Shown: in pieces, positions 1 to 9,500 of the stretch
Numbering within the stretch: position 1 is the first letter of the stretch
Layout: the number at the start of each line of letters is the position of its first letter
The notes under the pieces: generated by a model
What the model saw: the letters and a program-made list of their open reading frames with translations, nothing else
What the model was told of the DNA's origin: nothing
The model's database searches: none
Assembly (NCBI GenBank): GCA_964387935.1
Contig: CAYLZN010000219.1
Location: 1-10,124 of the forward strand
DNA from: CAYLZN01 sp964387935
Lineage (GTDB): Bacteria > Acidobacteriota > Vicinamibacteria > Vicinamibacterales > JAFNAJ01
DNA: 10,124 nt
Reading direction: 5' to 3'
Made by a program: the position numbers and the translations under genes

Positions 1-2872
<2,872 letters not shown>

Positions 2873-2877
2873 GTGAA

Positions 2878-2884
2878 CTCCTCC
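2878..2884 (-). promoter_or_regulatory. Ribosome binding site of the PKS-like gene
   Basis: The minus strand reads GGAGGAG, 5 nt before the ATG. It is a near-perfect Shine-Dalgarno sequence and fixes the start of the ketosynthase protein at 2872. Confidence 0.8.
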
Positions 2885-3045
2885 ACGCACAAATCCGACC
2901 ATTCCGGGGGCCCAGGGGGCGGACCAGGGGAACGGGCCACCACGTCGCGGTGGCACCACTGCGTGCGACTGAAGAAGGATCGTGGGGGCGCGAACCGGGC
3001 GCTCGCGTCGCGCACGCGCAAGGGGCGCGAGCAGAAAACGCCGGT

Positions 3046-3078
3046 CATGTTATCGAAGTCGCCACGCGAATTCCCGCC
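3046..3078 (-). promoter_or_regulatory. Candidate promoter facing the PKS-like gene (mirror copy A)
   Basis: On the minus strand this reads GGCGGGAA (3078-3071), 13 nt, then TTCGATAACATG (3057-3046). The same two blocks with the same 13-nt gap occur on the plus strand at 3151-3183. If the blocks are -35 and -10 elements, transcription would start near 3040 and give a leader of about 165 nt. The match to the sigma-70 consensus is poor. A GGGAA block followed by CGATA about 15 nt later is closer in style to ECF-type sigma promoters, but that is inference. Confidence 0.45.
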
Positions 3079-3150
3079 GCACCGCAGCGCAAACACCGCG
3101 CGAACTGCCGCACTGCGGCGGCCGCGGCGGGCCCTGCCCTGCCGCGCCGC

Positions 3151-3183
3151 GGCGGGAAATGCGCGCGCCGGTTCGATAGCATG
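3151..3183 (+). promoter_or_regulatory. Candidate promoter facing the oxidoreductase-etf operon (mirror copy B)
   Basis: This reads GGCGGGAA (3151-3158), 13 nt, then TTCGATAGCATG (3172-3183). It matches copy A on the opposite strand at 19 of 20 block positions with identical spacing, while the 13-nt spacers differ. That pattern suggests selection on the blocks. A start near 3190 would leave a leader of about 130 nt before the GTG at 3321. Alternatively the two copies are binding sites for one shared regulator. Confidence 0.45.
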
Positions 3184-3260
3184 CGAGCGGCTTCCCCGGC
3201 GGGGCTCCCCCCAGGTCCCCCGGTGCTCCCACCCCGGCCCAGTAGCGCGCGCGTCGAGAT

Positions 3261-3285
3261 CGGCGTGAGCCGCGAGATCACGCCG
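3261..3285 (+). promoter_or_regulatory. Hairpin / inverted repeat in the operon leader
   Basis: The perfect 8-bp arms CGGCGTGA (3261-3268) and TCACGCCG (3278-3285) enclose 9 nt. The repeat lies 24 nt upstream of the Shine-Dalgarno of the first operon gene. It could be an operator for a dimeric repressor such as a TetR- or FadR-like protein, or an mRNA hairpin acting on translation. The sequence cannot decide which. There is no U-tract, so it is not an intrinsic terminator. Confidence 0.35.
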
Positions 3286-3309
3286 CGCGGCAGGACCGCA
3301 TCGCACTCG

Positions 3310-3315
3310 AGGAGG
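3310..3315 (+). promoter_or_regulatory. Ribosome binding site deciding the start at GTG 3321
   Basis: AGGAGG lies 5 nt upstream of GTG 3321. A second in-frame GTG at 3315 begins inside this Shine-Dalgarno sequence, so it is unlikely to be the start. The same design, GGAGGTG, 3 nt, GTGGA, recurs before etfB. Confidence 0.75.
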
Positions 3316-3320
3316 TGTCC

Positions 3321-5396
3321 GTGGAAGGCCTCCAGTCTCCCGCTCAGGCGACCTTCTGGTTCATCCAGGGGAACGTCCTCTTCTGGATCCTCAAGGTGGT
3401 CGGCCTCGGCGCGTTCGCCTACATCATCGCCAGGCGGGTGGTGCCGCTCATGCGGGGTGCCGCCGACGTCCGCTTCGATCGATCCTGGGTCCGCCTCGTC
3501 ACCACCTTCCAGTACTGGTTCGCGCAATGGAAGCACCCGCGCTACTGGTTCTCCGGGGTGCTGCACATCCTGGTCTTCGCCGGCTTCCTGATCCTCTTCA
3601 CCCGCGCCATGACCGTCATCATCCGCGGGATGGCCGACGGCTTCGTGATGCCCGGGCTGTCCGGCCAGGCCGGGCAGGTCTACGCGGTGATCACGCAATA
3701 CGCGACGACGGTGGTGTTCATCTGCATGGTGGTCGCCGCCGTCCGTCGGATCGTCTTCAAGCCGGCCCGCTACCAGGTGCCCGAACGGTACGGCAAGGGG
3801 CACCCCGCCGACGCCATCTTCCTGCTGGCGCTCATCGCCGCCCTGATGTTCTCCGACAGCCTGTTCGAGGCCACGGAAGCGGCGGCCCACGGTCCGCACG
3901 GCGAGGCGCTCGCGGCGGGCACGCTGCCGTGGATGCTGCACCAGGGCCTGGCGGGCGCGCCCCTCTCCACGCTGCAGCCCCTGCACCTGGGAGCGTTCCT
4001 GGCCCACGACGTGCTCTTCTTCTTCCTGCTGGCCTATCGGCCCTTCGGCATCCAGTTCCACGTGGAGACGTCACTCTTCAACGTCTACTTCGCCAAGCTG
4101 GACCGCGGCACCGTGAAGCCGGTCAAGTGGGGCGTACCCGACGAGCAGTTGGCCGAGGTGAAGTCGTTCGGCGTGAAGCGGTTCGAGGACTTCACGTGGA
4201 AGCACATGCTCGACTTCTACTCCTGCGCGGACTGCGGGCGCTGCTCGGACAACTGCCCGGCCAACGCCGTCGGGCGGCCCCTCTCCCCGCGCTTCATCAC
4301 CATCAAGGCGCGCGACTACGCCTTCGAGCACTACCCGATGTTCGGCGCCCCCAAGGCGGGCGCGCCGCTCATCGGCGGCATCTACTCGGAAGACGAGATC
4401 TGGTCCTGCACGACGTGCGGTGCCTGCGAGGAGGAGTGCCCCCTGCTCATCGAGTACATCGACAAGATGGTGGACCTGCGGCGCGGCATGGTCGACGACG
4501 GCAACGTCCCGCAGTCGCTGCAGAAACCGCTCAAGGCGCTCGAGAGCCGGGGCAATCCCTACGGCAAGATGGAGAAGAAGCGCGCCGAGTGGACGAAGGC
4601 GAAGACCTTCAAGGACACCTGTGACGTCCCGACGCTGGACGGCGCCAACGGCGCCGACACGCTCTACTTCGTCGACAGCATCACCTCGTTCGACGACCGC
4701 ATGCAGGCGATCGGGCGCGCAACCGCCCGCATCCTCGACCACGTCGGCGCGCGGTTCGGGATCCTCGGCGCTGCCGAGAAGGACAGCGGCCACGAGGTGC
4801 GGCGCTTCGGCGAGGAAATGCTCTTCCAGGCGCTCCGCGACCACAACACCGAGGCCATCAAGGCGTCCGGCGTGACGCGGATCGTGACCGCCGATCCCCA
4901 TGCCCTGAACGCGCTCAGGCACGACTACCAGGACCTGCCGCCCGTCGAGCACATCAGCCAGGTGATCGCCCGCGAGGTGCGGACTGGCGCGATCACCTTC
5001 AAGCCGGTCGAGCAGGACGGGCGGACCTACACGTTTCACGACCCCTGCTACCTCGGTCGCCACAACCAGGTCTACGACGATCCCCGGCAGGTCCTCGACG
5101 CGATCCCGGGCCTGACGCGGGTCGAGATGGAGCGGTCGCGGGACCGTTCCTTCTGTTGCGGCGGCGGCGGGCTGATGCTGTTCTACGAGCCGAAGGAGGA
5201 CCAGCGCATGGGCGTGCTGCGCGTGAAGATGGCCGCCGAGGCCGGCGCCAGCGTCATCGTCACCGCCTGTCCGTTCTGCATGGTCAATGTCGAGGACGCC
5301 ATCAAGGTCGCGGGCCTCGAAGGTAAGATGACCGCCATCGACCTGGCGGAGCTGGTCGATCAACAGATCGCGCGCCCAGCCGTGCCCGTCGCCTGA
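3321..5396 (+). CDS. Membrane Fe-S ETF:quinone oxidoreductase (EtfD/EMO-like, CCG domain)
   Basis: This 691-residue membrane protein would carry electrons from reduced EtfAB to quinone. The N-terminal NarI-like part has five likely membrane segments (about 12-41, 76-98, 120-142, 164-184, 222-243). H82, H222 and H229 in or at these helices are possible heme b ligands. A soluble part follows with two [4Fe-4S] motifs: C302, C305, C308, C312 and C363, C366, C369, C373. Two CCG (PF02754-like) domains come next. The second is complete, with C576, C612-C613-G614, and C650/C653 in ACPFC. The first, about 449-540, lacks all cluster cysteines: D452, D488, D525 and A528 stand where cysteines are expected. 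The architecture and its place before etfBA and an acyl-CoA dehydrogenase match EMO of Syntrophus/Syntrophomonas and mycobacterial EtfD. The family assignment is firm; the quinone-reductase role is inferred from those relatives. Glycolate-oxidase or Hdr-type partners are less likely given the context. Confidence 0.9.
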   Translation: MEGLQSPAQATFWFIQGNVLFWILKVVGLGAFAYIIARRVVPLMRGAADVRFDRSWVRLVTTFQYWFAQWKHPRYWFSGVLHILVFAGFLILFTRAMTVIIRGMADGFVMPGLSGQAGQVYAVITQYATTVVFICMVVAAVRRIVFKPARYQVPERYGKGHPADAIFLLALIAALMFSDSLFEATEAAAHGPHGEALAAGTLPWMLHQGLAGAPLSTLQPLHLGAFLAHDVLFFFLLAYRPFGIQFHVETSLFNVYFAKLDRGTVKPVKWGVPDEQLAEVKSFGVKRFEDFTWKHMLDFYSCADCGRCSDNCPANAVGRPLSPRFITIKARDYAFEHYPMFGAPKAGAPLIGGIYSEDEIWSCTTCGACEEECPLLIEYIDKMVDLRRGMVDDGNVPQSLQKPLKALESRGNPYGKMEKKRAEWTKAKTFKDTCDVPTLDGANGADTLYFVDSITSFDDRMQAIGRATARILDHVGARFGILGAAEKDSGHEVRRFGEEMLFQALRDHNTEAIKASGVTRIVTADPHALNALRHDYQDLPPVEHISQVIAREVRTGAITFKPVEQDGRTYTFHDPCYLGRHNQVYDDPRQVLDAIPGLTRVEMERSRDRSFCCGGGGLMLFYEPKEDQRMGVLRVKMAAEAGASVIVTACPFCMVNVEDAIKVAGLEGKMTAIDLAELVDQQIARPAVPVA

Positions 5397-5420
5397 CGGC
5401 ACGGCCGGCGCGTTCGTCGT

Positions 5421-5425
5421 GGAGG
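5421..5425 (+). promoter_or_regulatory. Ribosome binding site of etfB
   Basis: GGAGG lies 5 nt before GTG 5431. Two other in-frame GTG codons, at 5419 and 5425, overlap or touch this site, so 5431 is the best start. Confidence 0.7.
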
Positions 5426-5430
5426 TGAAC

Positions 5431-6219
5431 GTGGAGATTCTCGTGTGTGTGAGGCGCGTTCCGGATACGTCGGAGAACGAGATCCGGCTCAACGAGGCCG
5501 GTAACGACATCGAGCGCGACGATCTCGTGTACTCGGTCAACGAGTGGGACAACTACGCGGTCGAGGAAGCGCTGCAGATCGCGTCCCGCACCGGGGGCCA
5601 GGTGAAGGTCGTCACCGTCGGCGGCGAGGACGACGAGGAGGTCCTGCGCCGGCAGATGGCGATGGGCGCCAACGGCGGCGCGCTGCTGTCCGACCCCGCC
5701 TTCGAGGGCTCGGACGGCCGTGGGATCGCCGCCATCCTCAGCGCCTTCGTGAGGAAGGGGAAGTACGACCTGATCCTCACCGGCGTGCAGGCCGACGACG
5801 GCGGTGCGCAGGTGGGGGGCATGATGGCGGCGATGCTGGACTACCCGTTCGCGTCGCTGGTCAACCACATCGAGGCGCAGGGCGCCACGCTGAAGGTCGG
5901 CCGCGAAGTGCAGGGCGGCAACCAGGAGATCAACGAAATCGACCTGCCCTGCGTGCTGTCCATCCAGACGGGCATCAACGAGCCGCGGTACGTGGGCATG
6001 AAGGGCATCCGGCAGGTGCAGTCGATCCCGATCCCGACGCTCGGCGCCGCCGACCTGGGCCTCGACCCCGCGACGGTGGGCGCGGCGGGCGCGCACGTGA
6101 CCCGCACGGACTACTTCGTACCCGTCGCCGGCAAGGGGGCGGAGATGCTCACGGGCGATCGCGACGCGATCGTCGGCAAGCTCGTCGAACTGCTGAAGGC
6201 CAACGGAGGGTTGAAGTAA
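5431..6219 (+). CDS. etfB: Electron transfer flavoprotein subunit beta (EtfB)
   Basis: This is the beta subunit (262 residues) of the soluble EtfAB heterodimer, which accepts electrons from acyl-CoA dehydrogenases. The start at GTG 5431 gives MEILVCVRRVPDT, the usual EtfB N-terminus. Family hallmarks in order are VNEWDNYAVEEAL (36-48), the nucleotide-binding stretch around ADDGGAQVGG (121-130), and INEPRYVGMKGI (182-193), the equivalent of the conserved NEPRY segment near the dehydrogenase recognition loop. The length is normal for the family. It starts 34 nt after the oxidoreductase gene, and its TAA overlaps the ATG of etfA by one base, so the two subunits are translationally coupled. Whether this ETF is a simple carrier or a bifurcating type cannot be settled from inspection; the acyl-CoA dehydrogenase and quinone-linked partner favour a carrier. 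Confidence 0.95.
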   Translation: MEILVCVRRVPDTSENEIRLNEAGNDIERDDLVYSVNEWDNYAVEEALQIASRTGGQVKVVTVGGEDDEEVLRRQMAMGANGGALLSDPAFEGSDGRGIAAILSAFVRKGKYDLILTGVQADDGGAQVGGMMAAMLDYPFASLVNHIEAQGATLKVGREVQGGNQEINEIDLPCVLSIQTGINEPRYVGMKGIRQVQSIPIPTLGAADLGLDPATVGAAGAHVTRTDYFVPVAGKGAEMLTGDRDAIVGKLVELLKANGGLK

Positions 6220-7196
6220 TGGCGCGCATCTTCGCCTTTGTCGAACATACCGGTGGCGTGGCCGACGACACGGCGGCCGAACTGGCTGCGGCCGCGAGGA
6301 CGATCGATCCGTCCGCCTCTCCGACCGCGATCGTGACGGGCGCGGGACCGCACCTCGACGCCGTCGCCAGCGCCCTGACCAGCACGTACCAGGAAGTGTG
6401 GAAGGTCGGCAGCGACGCGCTCGGCAGCCCCAATGCCGAACTCGTGCGCCAGGCGCTCCTCGCGGTCATCCCGGCCGGGAGCCTCGTGCTGGTGCCCCAC
6501 GCGCACTTCGGACTCGATCTCGGGCCGGGCCTGGCGATCAAACTGAACGCCGCGTACCTGCCAGACGTGGTGACCATCGACGGCGTCGAGGGCACCGTGC
6601 TCAAGGCCTCCCGTCAGGAATTCGGGGGCCAGCTGAGCGCCCATGTGCGCTGCACGCTCGCCAGGGGCGCGGTCATCACGGTGCGGCCGGGCGCCTTCAA
6701 GCCGGACGGCGCCGCGGGCGCCGGCGGAACGGTCGTCGACAAGTCCTCCGCCGCGGGCGCGCTCTCCGCGCGTCGGCGTTATCTGGACACGGTCGTCGCC
6801 GAGGCCGGCGATGTCGACATCACCAAGCACGCCGTGCTCGTGTCGGTCGGCCGAGGCATCCAGGATCAGGACAACATCTCGATTGCCGAGGAACTGGCGG
6901 AGGCCCTCGGGGCCGCGGTCAGCTGTTCCCGTCCCGTCGTGGACGCCAAGTGGCTCGACAAGTCGCGGCAGGTTGGCTCCTCGGGCAAGACCGTCAAGCC
7001 GAAGGTGTATCTCGCCTGCGGCATCAGCGGCTCGTTCCAGCACCTCGCCGGCCTCAAGGGCAGCCCGTTCATCGTCGCCATCAACAAGAACGCCAGCGCA
7101 CCGATCTTCCAGGTGGCCGACGTGGGCATCGTCGACGACGTGCTCGAATTCATGCCGGCGCTGACCGAGAAGGTCCGCGACATCCAGGGCGCGTAA
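6219..7196 (+). CDS. etfA: Electron transfer flavoprotein subunit alpha (EtfA)
   Basis: This is the alpha subunit (325 residues), which binds the redox-active FAD in its C-terminal domain and pairs with EtfB. The start ATG shares one base with the etfB stop (TAATG) and has GGAGGG 8 nt upstream, inside etfB. The N-terminal domain begins MARIFAFVEHTGG. The FAD domain shows VGRG (210-213), QVGSSGKTVKP (251-261), CGISGSFQHLAG (267-278), INKN (288-291) and APIFQVADVGIV. These match the conserved EtfA pattern, with QVGSSGK in place of the more common QVGQTGK. It sits between etfB and the acyl-CoA dehydrogenase gene, with 19 nt to the latter. Nothing appears truncated or frameshifted. Confidence 0.96.
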   Translation: MARIFAFVEHTGGVADDTAAELAAAARTIDPSASPTAIVTGAGPHLDAVASALTSTYQEVWKVGSDALGSPNAELVRQALLAVIPAGSLVLVPHAHFGLDLGPGLAIKLNAAYLPDVVTIDGVEGTVLKASRQEFGGQLSAHVRCTLARGAVITVRPGAFKPDGAAGAGGTVVDKSSAAGALSARRRYLDTVVAEAGDVDITKHAVLVSVGRGIQDQDNISIAEELAEALGAAVSCSRPVVDAKWLDKSRQVGSSGKTVKPKVYLACGISGSFQHLAGLKGSPFIVAINKNASAPIFQVADVGIVDDVLEFMPALTEKVRDIQGA

Positions 7197-7215
7197 TCAC
7201 ACAGAGGCACCGCTC

Positions 7216-8901
7216 ATGATTGCTCCGAAGACCCTGAAGCTCAGTCTCAAGTCCCTGAGGGATTTCGCGAAGGGCCACCTGCCCGACGAGAAACTGCGCG
7301 AACTGGACGAGAAGGACGAATGTCCGGTCGACATCGTCCGCTACATGTGCAATCCGGACAAACTGGCGATCCAGCTCCTGTTCGTGCCCGAGGAGTACGG
7401 GGGCCTCGGGGGCGGGGCCTTCGACGTCTACTGCATCTGCGAGGAGATGGCCCGCATCGACCTCGGCATTGCGACGAGCGTCCTGGCCACGTTCCTCGGC
7501 AGCGATCCGATCACCGTCGGGGCGACGCCGGAGCAGAAGAAGATCTGGCTGAGCCGCATCGCGGACGAGGGCATCCTCTTCGCCTACGGGGCGACGGAGC
7601 CCGAGGCCGGCAGCGATCTGGGCTCGCTGCGGACGACGGCCGAACCGGTGCTGGAGGATGGCCACGTTGCCGGCTACAAGATCAACGGCCTGAAGCAGTG
7701 GATCAGCAACGGCGGCATCGCCGATGCGTACACCATTCTCGCCAACACCCCGGGTGGCCCGAGCTGGTTCGTGGTCGAACGCGGCGCGAAGGGGTTCAGC
7801 TACGACAAGCCGGAGAACAAGCATGGCATCCGCCTGAGCAACACGGCGGCGCTCGCGCTGAGCGACGTGTACGTGACCCCGGATCGGCTCATCGGCGGCG
7901 TCGAGGGTCAGGGGCTGATCCAGGCGCAGGCGGTGTTCGGGTACACACGCGTGATGGTGGCGGCCTTCGGCCTGGGCGCCGGGTGGGCCGCGCTCGACCG
8001 CGCGATTCCCTACTCGGTGAAGCGCATTCAGGGGGGCGGTCCGCTCTCGGAGAAGCAGGGCTACACCCACAAGCTGATCGTGCCGCATGTCGCGCGGCTC
8101 GAGGCGGCGCGCGCCTACATCGAGGAAACGGCGGATCGCATCGACGCGGGCAACGAGGGCAGCCTGAACACCGAGGGCGCGATTGCCAAGTACATGGCGA
8201 CCGAGGCCGGCAACGCGGCCGCGGAGGCCAGCATCCAGGCGCTCGGCGGGTACGGCTACACGCACGACTACATGGTCGAGAAGATCAGTCGCGACGTGCG
8301 CATCACCTGCATCTACGAGGGCACCTCGGAGATCATGGAGATGACCATCAGCCGCGACCGCTGGCAGCTCCACCTGAAGACGCGCGGGCAGTACTACCAC
8401 GACCAGGCGAGGACGTTCGAGGCACTGCACGCGACGACCCCGAACGTGGGCGCCGACGTGGCGGCGCTGGCCCTGCATGCGCTCGCGGAGGTCCTGGAGA
8501 AGGCGCGCGTGGCGCGTCTCACGCGACACCAGCACGTGCTGTTCCGCCTCGGCGAGCTCGTCGCCTACGCGGAGTGCGCGGGCAGCCTCGCGAGCCGTGC
8601 GGCGCGCCTGGCCCAGGGGAAGCTGAACGAGAAGACCAGCAAGCGCTTCGACGCCACCGCGATCGCGGCCATCAGCCGCGTGTTCGCGCGGCAGGCCGCG
8701 GCGAAGGTCGCCGAGGACGGACTGCGGTGGATTGCCGGGACCGACGGGGCACGTGGCGCGGACGTGGACGCCTTTGGCGCAGCCATCGGCCTGGCGGCCA
8801 TCCACCGCGCGCAGGCGGGCATGGTGGCGGACATGGATTTCGTCGCCGACGTGCTCTACAACCGCGTCGCGAAGAAGACGGCCGCGGCCGCGTCGGCGTA
8901 G
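7216..8901 (+). CDS. Acyl-CoA dehydrogenase with C-terminal extension
   Basis: This FAD enzyme (561 residues) oxidises an acyl-CoA to the trans-2-enoyl-CoA, the first step of beta-oxidation, and reduces EtfAB. Visible motifs are EEYGGLGGG in the N-terminal helical domain, the FAD/substrate-binding YGATEPEAGSDLGS (124-137), LKQWISNGG (159-167), ALGGYGYTHDY, and IYEGTSEI, whose E368 is at the position of the classical catalytic base. The core ends near residue 390. About 170 more Ala/Arg-rich, probably helical residues follow, making it far longer than the usual 380-400-residue enzymes. This recalls the extra C-terminal domains of VLCAD/ACAD9-like proteins. Substrate chain length cannot be read from the sequence. 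AGAGG lies 8 nt before the ATG. It is the last gene of the operon and ends 2 nt from the convergent toxin gene. Confidence 0.94.
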   Translation: MIAPKTLKLSLKSLRDFAKGHLPDEKLRELDEKDECPVDIVRYMCNPDKLAIQLLFVPEEYGGLGGGAFDVYCICEEMARIDLGIATSVLATFLGSDPITVGATPEQKKIWLSRIADEGILFAYGATEPEAGSDLGSLRTTAEPVLEDGHVAGYKINGLKQWISNGGIADAYTILANTPGGPSWFVVERGAKGFSYDKPENKHGIRLSNTAALALSDVYVTPDRLIGGVEGQGLIQAQAVFGYTRVMVAAFGLGAGWAALDRAIPYSVKRIQGGGPLSEKQGYTHKLIVPHVARLEAARAYIEETADRIDAGNEGSLNTEGAIAKYMATEAGNAAAEASIQALGGYGYTHDYMVEKISRDVRITCIYEGTSEIMEMTISRDRWQLHLKTRGQYYHDQARTFEALHATTPNVGADVAALALHALAEVLEKARVARLTRHQHVLFRLGELVAYAECAGSLASRAARLAQGKLNEKTSKRFDATAIAAISRVFARQAAAKVAEDGLRWIAGTDGARGADVDAFGAAIGLAAIHRAQAGMVADMDFVADVLYNRVAKKTAAAASA

Positions 8902-8903
8902 CG

Positions 8904-9263
8904 TCAGTACGGCACGCGGACGCCAGGCTCGTCGGCCGGGAAGTCCTTCGTGTTGCGGGTGACGAGGAGCGCGGACTCCGTGCGGGCACTTGCCCAGATG
9001 AGGGCGTCGGGCAGCCTGAGGCGATGGGCGCGGCGGAGGTCGATGGCCTCCCGCGCGACGCGCTTCGAGACCTCCACGATCTGGAAGTCGCGCAGGAACA
9101 TCTCGATCACGTCCTCCTCGTCGGCGTTTCGCGCGCCGACGAGGACTTCCATCAGCGTGACCACGCTGATCCAGCGCTCGCGATGCCGGGCTAGCTCCTG
9201 CTGCGCCGCGGTGACGCCGTTGAGGTAATCGATGAGGATGTTGGTGTCGAAGAGCGCCTTCAT
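8904..9263 (-). CDS. vapC: VapC-family PIN-domain toxin
   Basis: This PIN-domain ribonuclease (119 residues) is the toxin of a type II toxin-antitoxin pair. The acidic catalytic residues are all present: D6 in LFDTNILIDYL, E39 in TLMEVLVG, D86 in RLPDALIWASA, and D107 in TRNTKDFP. The start at ATG 9263 gives MKALFDTN, the standard PIN opening. A longer in-frame start upstream would only add antisense-like residues overlapping the antitoxin. Its ATG overlaps the antitoxin TGA by four bases (ATGA), which implies coupled translation. The RNA target is unknown. The toxin is probably held inactive by the upstream antitoxin. Its stop codon lies 2 nt from the stop of the acyl-CoA dehydrogenase gene on the other strand. 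Confidence 0.94.
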   Translation of the reverse strand: MKALFDTNILIDYLNGVTAAQQELARHRERWISVVTLMEVLVGARNADEEDVIEMFLRDFQIVEVSKRVAREAIDLRRAHRLRLPDALIWASARTESALLVTRNTKDFPADEPGVRVPY

Positions 9264-9496
9264 CGGCGCCCGGCCCGCCGGTCCCACTCGCGCCTGAGGC
9301 GTTCCTGGTACTTCAGACCATCCACGGCGCCCCTCTTCCACAGCCCGAAGGCGGCGTCCGGGTGGCGCTGACGCGCGAGGCGCAGGTGGGCGGCGACGGC
9401 CTGTCGGACCGCCTCGGCCCTCGAGATGCCCTCGCCGCGGCAGAGCGCGTCGAGCGCCTCCACGTGCGCCTCGGGAAGGTCGATGATCGTGCGCAT
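9260..9496 (-). CDS. vapB: Ribbon-helix-helix (CopG-like) antitoxin
   Basis: This small DNA-binding antitoxin (78 residues) is paired with the PIN toxin. MRTIIDLPEAHVEAL gives the beta strand and first helix of a ribbon-helix-helix domain. GISRAEAVRQAVAAHL forms the second helix. The tail AFGLWKRGAVDGLKYQERL resembles the toxin-binding tail seen in antitoxins of this class. The start is uncertain: ATG 9496 gives the normal family N-terminus, but ATG 9508 or 9505 would add MMTS or MTS. None has a Shine-Dalgarno. A TATGAT -10-like hexamer ends 8 nt before ATG 9508, so a leaderless mRNA starting there is possible. Autoregulation through the repeat at 9501-9527 is expected for this class of system but is not demonstrated here. 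Confidence 0.9.
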   Translation of the reverse strand: MRTIIDLPEAHVEALDALCRGEGISRAEAVRQAVAAHLRLARQRHPDAAFGLWKRGAVDGLKYQERLRREWDRRAGRR

Positions 9497-9500
9497 GCTA

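Larger units (their letters stand above)
2885..3309. other. Divergent intergenic region with no supported gene
   Basis: This stretch separates the minus-strand PKS-like gene from the plus-strand oxidoreductase operon. The open frames that cross it are Arg/Pro-rich, have no recognisable domain and no convincing Shine-Dalgarno, so I call no gene. It holds the mirrored promoter-like elements (3046-3078 and 3151-3183), a GC-rich inverted repeat between them (CCGCGGCG at 3122-3129, CGCCGCGG at 3145-3152), a leader hairpin (3261-3285), and a small hairpin in the PKS leader (GCCACC at 2936-2941, GGTGGC at 2949-2954). Confidence 0.7.

Noticed and set aside
2936..2954. Hairpin in the PKS leader as a terminator or riboswitch
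   Set aside because: The stem is only 6 bp (GCCACC/GGTGGC), there is no U-tract and no recognisable riboswitch core. Such hairpins are common by chance at this GC level.
3122..3152. GC-rich inverted repeat CCGCGGCG/CGCCGCGG as a separate operator
   Set aside because: It is built only of C and G in a very GC-rich stretch, so chance is likely. It is recorded in the intergenic entry but not called.
4071..5552. Long minus-strand open frame opposite the membrane oxidoreductase and etfB
   Set aside because: Low-complexity antisense translation without motifs. The plus strand carries clear Fe-S, CCG and EtfB motifs.
5544..6218. N-terminal extension of EtfA upstream of ATG 6219
   Set aside because: The in-frame upstream codons are a shadow of etfB. 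The ATG at 6219 gives the standard EtfA N-terminus and overlaps the etfB stop.
7150..8805. Long minus-strand open frame opposite the acyl-CoA dehydrogenase
   Set aside because: Same reason: Arg/Val/His-rich shadow of a well-supported plus-strand gene.
9264..9341. N-terminal extension of the PIN toxin to ATG 9341
   Set aside because: The added residues lie inside the antitoxin gene and do not resemble PIN sequence. ATG 9263 gives the family start with an ATGA overlap.
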